Shown here piece by piece: positions 5,567 through 11,473 of a stretch of DNA of 11,473 bases. Numbering within the stretch: position 1 is the stretch's first letter; each line of letters opens with the position of its first letter. The notes beneath the pieces were generated by a model. The model did no database searches. It was not told the DNA's origin and was given only the letters and a program-made list of their open reading frames with translations. The DNA lies in the NCBI GenBank assembly GCA_040758525.1, contig JBFLVQ010000272.1, forward strand, positions 1 to 11,473, written 5' to 3'. Source of the stretch: JBFLVQ01 sp040758525 (GTDB lineage Bacteria; Acidobacteriota; Blastocatellia; Chloracidobacteriales; JADJPF01). A program made the position numbers and the translations under genes.

Positions 5567-8500
5567 ATGATCGTTTACATTTCTGCAGCAGATACAGAGC
5601 TATTAATTATTGAGAGTGCGACAAAGCAACTACCTATTGACTTCCCTGCGGTACGTACTTTTCTTAGTACGCGACTGCAAACAGATGCAGAGATCGAATC
5701 TATGCTTGCCAAAGTCGCAGCCGAAGCACGCGTATTTGTAGTACGCGTGCTCGGTGGGCGAGCATATTTCGAAAGAGGCTTTGAGCTACTACGTCAATTC
5801 TGCCAAACAACACGATGTCTGTTGCTAGCTTTTCCTGGTGATCAACAACCTGATCCTGAGTTGGCTGCGCTCTCCAATGTTCCCATTGCCGATCTCGCTA
5901 CTGCATTTGAATATGTTGTTACAGGTGGAGTAAGAAATTACAAAAATCTATTGCTCTATTTAGCAGACATTTATCTCTCGACAGCTTATGGCTTTGAATC
6001 ACCACTGACAGCACCTACAGAAGGTCTATACTATCCTGACACCTTTGATCTAATTGACTCTGCCACAATGGAGCTAGCCGCATTCTGTCAGCAGTATTGG
6101 AAAGAAGGCCGCCCACGAGTAGGTATTCTCTTTTACCGTGCACACTGGCAGAGTGGCAATCTTGCTGTTATTGATGCACTGATACGTGAGCTTGAAGCAC
6201 ACAACTGTAACGTGTTGCCTGTTTTTTGCTATAGCCTGCGCGATGAAACGGCACAGACTAGTGGCGCACCTAATCTGTTTGCTCGTTACCTTAATAAAGA
6301 TAATATTTCAACCGTGGATTGTATCATTAGCCTGCTCAGCTATGCTATGACAAGCCTACATCACGAAGAACAGACCACGCTAGCTGTCAGTCCAATAATT
6401 GAATATGTGGCTAGATTGGGAGTTCCAATCATTCAAGCCATTACCACTTCACTAACGATTGAAGATTGGCAGGCAAGCGAAGCCGGTATTACACCTCTTG
6501 ATGCCGCAAGGAATGTTGTGATGCCAGAGTTTGATGGGCGAATCATTAGCGTACCAGTTTCATTCAAAGAACAACAATCAAATAGTAGTGCACATCGCTC
6601 AGTAACGATTATGGATCGTGTAAATACGGTCGCTTCGCTAGCTGTCGCTTATACACGGCTTCGCCTGAAACCAAATTCTGAAAAGCGCCTTTGTATCATA
6701 CTAACGAACTTTGCTAACAAACAGGGGCGTATTGGCGGTGCCGTTGGATTAGACACACCTGCATCAGTGATCGAGATTTTACATGCACTAAAGCGTCTAG
6801 GCTACCACGTCGATGATATCCCACCTGATGGCGATACACTTATGGCAGAGTTGATCGCTTGTGGCAGCTATGATAAAGATTTCTTGACTGAAGAGCAGAT
6901 GAGACAGGCACAAGCGCGATATACTTCAGCACAATATAAAAAGTGGTTTGCCGAGTTTCCTAAAGAGAACCAGATTGCACTTGAGCAGGTTTGGGGAACA
7001 CCACCAGGTGAGGTTTATCGCTATGGTGATGAAGTTTATATAGCAGGCTTACACTTTGGTAATATTTTTGTAATGCTTCAACCACCACGTGGCTTTGGCG
7101 ATAATCCTCTCGCGGTCTATCACAGTAGTGATCTAATTCCAACCCATCAGTATTTAGGTACATATAGATGGCTGCGTGATCATTTCCAAGCTGATGCAAT
7201 AATTCATTGTGGCAAACATGGCACACTTGAATGGCTACCTGGTAAAGGATTGGGACTATCAGAAAGCTGTTATCCTGATCTTGTGATTGGCAGTATTCCA
7301 GTATTTTATCCATTTATTGTTAATGATCCTGGTGAAGGCACTCAAGCCAAGCGACGAATGCATGCCTGTATTATTGATCATTTAATTCCACCAATGGCAC
7401 GCGCAGAGACCTATGATGATCTTGCTAAATTGCAGCAACTCTTAGGTGATTATGCTAATGCTGAGCGTATTGATCAAGAAAAACTTCCCTTCATAATGCA
7501 AGAGATATGGGATGTTGTTGTGGGAGCAAATCTTCATCATGACTTAGGTCTTGAGACTCAGCCAGATGAAAAAGAGTATGGCGAATTCATTCAGCACATT
7601 GACGGCTATCTTTGTGAAATTGGAGATATGCAGGTTCGCGATGGATTGCATGTACTTGGTCGGATACCTACAGGTGAAGATCTGATCAACTTATCACTTG
7701 CGCTTGTGCGCCTTGATACTCCGGCTGCAATGGGACTGCGCCACGCAATCGCGAACGATCTTGGCATTGATTACAACCTGGTGAGTGATGCTAAAAGTTT
7801 GGGTGTCCCTTATACCACCGCTAATGGTGAAATACGAAAACTCTCTGCACATTTACCAGAAGGTACACCATATCGCACTAATGGAGATATTCTAAATGCT
7901 ATTGAGCTTCTTGCTAGACTTATTGTCGAGCGTCTGGCGATAACAGATTTTAATTCTAATGATATTGCTGTGATACTAGATGCGTTTAATCTGTCTGCTG
8001 AGGGTGCAACTTCGCTAACTCTAAGAATGCTAACCATTGAAATTATCCCTAAACTATGGCGCACTACAGATGAGATCGAAAATCTACTCAATGGACTAGC
8101 CGGACGATATGTACCTGCAGGGCCTAGTGGTGCGCCTACACGTGGCCAGACATCGGTATTACCAACAGGTCGAAATTTTTACTCAGTTGATGTTCGCGCC
8201 ATCCCTTCCCCATTTGCTTGGAAGATCGGACAGAAGCTTGGTGATAACTTGCTTAAACGCTATCTAGAAAAAGAAGGCCATTATCCTCAAGCAATTGGTA
8301 TAACTATTTGGGGCACTTCAAACATGCGTACACAGGGTGATGATGTTGCCGAAGTCTTATGGTTGCTGGGTGTGCGTCCTGTATGGCAGGAAGAGAATCG
8401 ACGTGTTATTGATCTGCAGATTATTCCTCTTGAAGAACTCTGCCGCCCACGTATAGATGTGACCGTGCGTATGTCAGGGTTTTTCCGTGATGCTTTTCCT

Positions 8501-9379
8501 GGAGTTGTAAAACTGCTTGACCAGGCGGTAAGACTAATAGCCGATCTAAATGAATCTGAAGATCAAAATTTTATTCGTCGGCATGTGAATGCTGCAGAGA
8601 ATACGCTCTCAGCAAATGGTCTGTCTCCTGAAGCAGCTTACATTCGTTCAAGATTCCGTCTTTTTAGCAATAAGCCTGGGGCATATGGTACTGGAATACT
8701 TGCTGCCATTAGCGAAAGTAACTGGGAGACAAGCGATGACCTTGCCCGCATCTACATTGATTGGGGTGGATTTGCATATACAGGCCAGTTATATGGTGAA
8801 CCTGCTGCAGAGGAATTTCGCACAAGATTAGCAGCAGTTGAGATCGCCGTACATAATCAGGACAACCGTGAGCACGATATATTCGATAGTGATGACTACT
8901 TACAATTTCATGGCGGAATGATTACTGCTATTCGCTCACTTACAGGACGACAACCAGTTGCAATGTTTGGAGACTCATCCAACCCTGAACAAGTACGTGT
9001 TCATGATCTCAAAGATGAAGTACATAGAGTCTTTCGCGCACGTGTCGCCAATCCCAGATGGTTACGTTCTATACAACGTCATGGCTACAAGGGCGCACTA
9101 GAGATGGCGGCAACCGTGGACTATCTGTTTGGCTATGATGCTACCACTGGTGTGATTGAAGATTGGATGTATCAACAAGTAGCAGAGAAATATCTCTTTG
9201 ATGTGCAAAGTCGTGAGTTTTTAGCAAAGAGTAATCCTTGGGCGCTTCATGAGATGGCAGCACGAATGTTAGAAGCAGTATCCAGAGGAATGTGGGCTGA
9301 ACCAGATGCTGGCACAGTTGCTCAACTTAAAGAAGTCTACATTGCTAGTGAGGGTGCACTTGAAGCCAAAGGAGATTAA
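5567..9379 (+). CDS. cobN: CobN-type cobaltochelatase large subunit
   Basis: This 1270-residue protein has the full length of CobN, the tetrapyrrole-binding subunit that, with an ATPase partner, inserts cobalt into hydrogenobyrinic acid a,c-diamide in the aerobic cobalamin route. Recognisable segments in order: GGAVGLDTPASVI (390-402), HCGKHGTLEWLPGK (547-560), NDPGEGTQAKRR (586-597), PTGRNFYSVD (866-875), GITIWGTSNMRTQGDD (911-926), MSGFFRDAFPG (969-979), YIDWGGFAYTGQLYG (1063-1077), HGYKGALEMAATVDYLFGY (1172-1190) and a terminal DWMYQ/NPWALHEMAARMLEA block. The H-x-G-K-H-G-x-L-E-W form fits CobN better than ChlH/BchH, which usually have methionine or threonine in place of the lysine. The ATG at 5567 has only a weak ribosome site (AAAAGAG, 5554-5560). 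The partner ChlID follows directly. CobN-like proteins next to TonB receptors have also been linked to removal of metal from tetrapyrroles (HmuS in Bacteroidota), so insertion is not the only possible direction. Confidence 0.93.
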   Translation: MIVYISAADTELLIIESATKQLPIDFPAVRTFLSTRLQTDAEIESMLAKVAAEARVFVVRVLGGRAYFERGFELLRQFCQTTRCLLLAFPGDQQPDPELAALSNVPIADLATAFEYVVTGGVRNYKNLLLYLADIYLSTAYGFESPLTAPTEGLYYPDTFDLIDSATMELAAFCQQYWKEGRPRVGILFYRAHWQSGNLAVIDALIRELEAHNCNVLPVFCYSLRDETAQTSGAPNLFARYLNKDNISTVDCIISLLSYAMTSLHHEEQTTLAVSPIIEYVARLGVPIIQAITTSLTIEDWQASEAGITPLDAARNVVMPEFDGRIISVPVSFKEQQSNSSAHRSVTIMDRVNTVASLAVAYTRLRLKPNSEKRLCIILTNFANKQGRIGGAVGLDTPASVIEILHALKRLGYHVDDIPPDGDTLMAELIACGSYDKDFLTEEQMRQAQARYTSAQYKKWFAEFPKENQIALEQVWGTPPGEVYRYGDEVYIAGLHFGNIFVMLQPPRGFGDNPLAVYHSSDLIPTHQYLGTYRWLRDHFQADAIIHCGKHGTLEWLPGKGLGLSESCYPDLVIGSIPVFYPFIVNDPGEGTQAKRRMHACIIDHLIPPMARAETYDDLAKLQQLLGDYANAERIDQEKLPFIMQEIWDVVVGANLHHDLGLETQPDEKEYGEFIQHIDGYLCEIGDMQVRDGLHVLGRIPTGEDLINLSLALVRLDTPAAMGLRHAIANDLGIDYNLVSDAKSLGVPYTTANGEIRKLSAHLPEGTPYRTNGDILNAIELLARLIVERLAITDFNSNDIAVILDAFNLSAEGATSLTLRMLTIEIIPKLWRTTDEIENLLNGLAGRYVPAGPSGAPTRGQTSVLPTGRNFYSVDVRAIPSPFAWKIGQKLGDNLLKRYLEKEGHYPQAIGITIWGTSNMRTQGDDVAEVLWLLGVRPVWQEENRRVIDLQIIPLEELCRPRIDVTVRMSGFFRDAFPGVVKLLDQAVRLIADLNESEDQNFIRRHVNAAENTLSANGLSPEAAYIRSRFRLFSNKPGAYGTGILAAISESNWETSDDLARIYIDWGGFAYTGQLYGEPAAEEFRTRLAAVEIAVHNQDNREHDIFDSDDYLQFHGGMITAIRSLTGRQPVAMFGDSSNPEQVRVHDLKDEVHRVFRARVANPRWLRSIQRHGYKGALEMAATVDYLFGYDATTGVIEDWMYQQVAEKYLFDVQSREFLAKSNPWALHEMAARMLEAVSRGMWAEPDAGTVAQLKEVYIASEGALEAKGD

Positions 9380-9386
9380 TGCAGAG

Positions 9387-11360
9387 ATGATAAGAAAAGA
9401 GTTGCCATCATCACGTGGGCTTTTTCCTTTCACGGCTATAGTTGGCCAGCAGATGATGAAGCGAGCGCTGATATTCAATGCAATCGATCCATCCATTGGT
9501 GGAGTCTTGATCACTGGAACACGAGGCACAGCAAAATCTACTGCTGTACGCTCACTGGCAGCCTTGTTATCTTATATAGAAGTTATTAATGGCGATCCAT
9601 TCAATTCGCCTCCTGATCCAAACAATTGCGATAAAGCCATTCATATACCAACACCATTTGTCAATCTTCCCATAGGTGCTACCGAAGACAATGTACTTGG
9701 TACATTAGATATCGAGCGAGCACTCAAGACAGGAGAACGCCACTTTGAACCAGGACTACTAGCAAGAGCAAATAGGGGTGTGCTCTATGTTGATGAGGTA
9801 AATCTGTTGCCAGATCACTTAGTTGATGTGTTATTAGATGCAGTGGCAATGGGAATTAATCGTATCGAGCGCGAAGGCGTATCATTTGAGCATGAAGCAA
9901 GAGTGATTTTGGTTGGAACAATGAATCCTGAAGAAGGAGAGCTTCGACCTCAATTACTTGATCGCTTCGGTCTTTGTGTAAAAGTAGATGGATACCTAGA
10001 GCCGAATGAGCGCAAAGAAGTAATACGGCGAAGAATAGCTTTCGATTCCAATGCAGAAACATTTACTGCGCAATGGAAAGAGTCTGAGCATTCTCTGCAG
10101 AGCCGTATCGAATTGGCTCGTACAATGCTCGGCAATGTACAAGTTTCTGAAGATCGGCTTGACGAGATCGCCCAGTTGTGTGCAGACGCAAAAGTGGATG
10201 GGTTACGCGCCGATATTGTGATCTACAAAACTGCCTGTGCCATTGCTGCATTTGCAGGTCGTAATGAAGTAATCTCATCAGATGTGGAAGAAGCAAGTCT
10301 GCTTGCACTTGCTCATAGACGTGCGCCAACACAGTCTGGTTCGTCTTCCCCACCTATGACAAAGCCACCAAACAGATCCCCACAAAATCAGACTCCGCCT
10401 GGTACTACACAGAATAACTCTCGCTCTTCAGCATCAGAAAATCGTGAGAATTTAGCTCAATCAGATCAGTCGCAGGAAGAGACCAAGCATTTCTCAATAG
10501 GACAAGGATTGAACGTAGCTTTAACGCGCAATCGGCGATTTACTAGAACAATTTCCGGTAGCATGCATGGTAAGCGTGCTCCTGCCAGTAGTCTTGATCG
10601 ACGAGGAGCATTTATTCGCGCAATATTGCCACGCACAGGTGAGCCGTTAGACCTGGCTCTCAGTGCTACGCTACGCGCCGCCGCACTCGATATTTCGCAC
10701 CGCCGTGTAGCGGATTCAGATCGGCTAGAAGTGCTTACTAGACATCTGCGAATCAAACAACGCCGTACCCGTACTCGTAATCTGCTCATCTTTGTTGTTG
10801 ATGCTTCTGGTTCAATGGCGGCACAAGCACGTATGCGTGCAGCCAAAGGTGCCGTCTGTGCTTTGCTCGAAGAGGCTTATCAGAAGCGCGATTATGTAGC
10901 GTTAATTGCTTTTCATGGCGATACCGCAGAGGAACTATTACCACCTACACGTAGTGCTATATTCGCCTATCGACGATTGGATAGTTTACCAACGGGTGGA
11001 CGGACTCCCCTAGCAGCAGGGCTTAAACAGGCACGTTGCCTTATTGAGAGACAACGGCGTAAGGATGCCAACATACATCCATTTATTGTGCTTGTTACTG
11101 ATGGTAGAGCAACTATGCCAGAACAGGGAGCATTAGAAGCAGCATTTGCTGAAGCAGAGTATTTGAAAGATCAAGCTGTCGAAAGCCTAACAATAGATAC
11201 AGAAACGGGCTGGTTGCGTCTTGAACAGACACGCCTGATAGCAGAGCGATTAGAAGCTTCTTATCGCCATATATCAGATTTACCACCTAAGTCATGGAGT
11301 CAAGTCGTTCGTGAATGGGTTGCCACTTCTCAAAGAACCAGTCTGGAGACAGCATTATGA
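9387..11360 (+). CDS. chlID: Fused ChlI-ChlD type chelatase ATPase (AAA+ plus VWA), partner of CobN
   Basis: The 657-residue protein joins two chelatase subunits. The AAA+ part (about 10-310) shows Walker A GTRGTAKS (44-51), Walker B GVLYVDE (131-137), a sensor-1 VGTMNPEEGELRPQLLDRFG region (176-195) with the likely arginine finger R193, and GLRADI (272-277) as sensor 2. A Pro/Ser/Gln/Asn-rich linker runs from 313 to about 368. The VWA part (about 463-650) has an intact MIDAS: DASGS (472-476), T540 in TGGRTP, and D572 in VTDGRAT. It would hydrolyse ATP to drive metal transfer by CobN, replacing CobS/CobT. A longer frame opens at 9306, but those 27 codons lie inside cobN. The ATG at 9387 is chosen because AAAGGAG at 9368-9374 precedes it, 12 bases away, which is a little long, and because the protein then begins like relatives just before the GLFPFTAIVGQ helix. 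Its stop overlaps the next gene (ATGA). Confidence 0.92.
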   Translation: MIRKELPSSRGLFPFTAIVGQQMMKRALIFNAIDPSIGGVLITGTRGTAKSTAVRSLAALLSYIEVINGDPFNSPPDPNNCDKAIHIPTPFVNLPIGATEDNVLGTLDIERALKTGERHFEPGLLARANRGVLYVDEVNLLPDHLVDVLLDAVAMGINRIEREGVSFEHEARVILVGTMNPEEGELRPQLLDRFGLCVKVDGYLEPNERKEVIRRRIAFDSNAETFTAQWKESEHSLQSRIELARTMLGNVQVSEDRLDEIAQLCADAKVDGLRADIVIYKTACAIAAFAGRNEVISSDVEEASLLALAHRRAPTQSGSSSPPMTKPPNRSPQNQTPPGTTQNNSRSSASENRENLAQSDQSQEETKHFSIGQGLNVALTRNRRFTRTISGSMHGKRAPASSLDRRGAFIRAILPRTGEPLDLALSATLRAAALDISHRRVADSDRLEVLTRHLRIKQRRTRTRNLLIFVVDASGSMAAQARMRAAKGAVCALLEEAYQKRDYVALIAFHGDTAEELLPPTRSAIFAYRRLDSLPTGGRTPLAAGLKQARCLIERQRRKDANIHPFIVLVTDGRATMPEQGALEAAFAEAEYLKDQAVESLTIDTETGWLRLEQTRLIAERLEASYRHISDLPPKSWSQVVREWVATSQRTSLETAL

Positions 11361-11473
11361 CAACATACTTACCGACTCGCTACACGCTTATCTATTTTGC
11401 AATAGTAACTGTAATAATGGTTCTAGCAGGTTGTCAGCAAACCAGAGATGAGAGTTTTAAAGCAAAAGTTTCT
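11357..11473 (+). CDS. Lipoprotein, N-terminal part only (cut by window end)
   Basis: An ATG at 11357 overlaps the stop of the chelatase gene (ATGA) and has GGAG at 11345-11348, eight bases upstream. The 39 readable codons stay open to the window edge. They encode a short basic start, a hydrophobic stretch (residues 10-24) and the lipobox LAGC with the lipidated cysteine at residue 26, followed by QQTRDES. This is a classical type II signal peptide, so the mature protein is a membrane-anchored lipoprotein. Because it is translationally coupled to a B12-regulated operon, a BtuF-like or cobalt-binding periplasmic solute-binding protein is a reasonable guess, but nothing in the visible residues proves it. 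Confidence 0.8.
   Translation, partial: MTTYLPTRYTLIYFAIVTVIMVLAGCQQTRDESFKAKVS

Noticed and set aside
6960..8091. Reverse-strand frames inside cobN (6960-7313, 7810-8091)
   Set aside because: They lie opposite the most conserved CobN motifs and have compositions typical of shadow frames.
5567..9379. Magnesium chelatase large subunit (ChlH/BchH) instead of CobN
   Set aside because: The HCGKHGTLEW and DPGEGTQAKRR motifs, cobalamin riboswitch control and the PduO neighbour all favour CobN, and no chlorophyll gene is present.
9306..9386. Longer N-terminus for the chelatase ATPase beginning at 9306
   Set aside because: These 27 codons lie wholly inside the conserved end of cobN in another frame, have no ribosome site, and do not resemble the family. 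The ATG at 9387 has AAAGGAG upstream.
9379..9392. ATG at 9379 overlapping the cobN stop (TAATG) as a coupled start
   Set aside because: This frame reads only Met-Gln-Arg before a TGA, so it is not the chelatase start.
1..11473. tRNA, rRNA, CRISPR array, insertion sequence or prophage
   Set aside because: No cloverleaf, repeat-spacer series, transposase or phage gene could be found by reading both strands.

Overview
The window looks like chromosomal DNA of a Gram-negative (diderm) bacterium of moderate to low GC content. Shine-Dalgarno sites are canonical AAGGAG. The outer-membrane receptor carries an N-terminal carboxypeptidase-regulatory-like domain before its plug, an arrangement common in Acidobacteriota (also seen in Bacteroidota). 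I lean towards Acidobacteriota, but this is an inference from gene style and not a phylogenetic placement.

Left part (1-1766): a small protein resembling only region 2 of an ECF sigma factor (75-449, +) converges on a VOC/glyoxalase-fold protein (454-819, -). That gene is divergent from a second VOC protein of the PhnB-like type (931-1383, +), which overlaps a single-domain cupin (1380-1766, +) by an ATGA. A 14-bp inverted repeat lies in the divergent spacer. No substrate can be assigned to any of these proteins.

Leader (1767-2505, 739 bases without a gene): 1767-1837 holds nothing I can recognise. Then come a good sigma-70 promoter (TTGACA, 17 nt, TATATA), a complete cobalamin riboswitch (about 1895-2096), a very strong intrinsic terminator (2164-2224), a second complete cobalamin riboswitch (about 2283-2464), and a short hairpin region covering the ribosome binding site of the receptor gene. 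The two aptamers differ in sequence and apparently in output: the first looks transcriptional, the second translational.

Right part (2506-11473): a tightly packed operon on the + strand. It encodes a BtuB-like TonB-dependent receptor, a PduO-type cob(I)alamin adenosyltransferase, a CobN-type chelatase large subunit, a fused ChlI-ChlD (AAA+ plus VWA) chelatase motor subunit, and the beginning of a lipoprotein cut by the window edge. The simplest reading is B12-repressed corrinoid or cobalt acquisition: uptake across the outer membrane, metal handling of a tetrapyrrole by CobN/ChlID, adenosylation by PduO, and perhaps a periplasmic binding lipoprotein. No other corrin-ring biosynthesis gene is visible, so whether CobN inserts cobalt during synthesis or handles imported tetrapyrroles is open.
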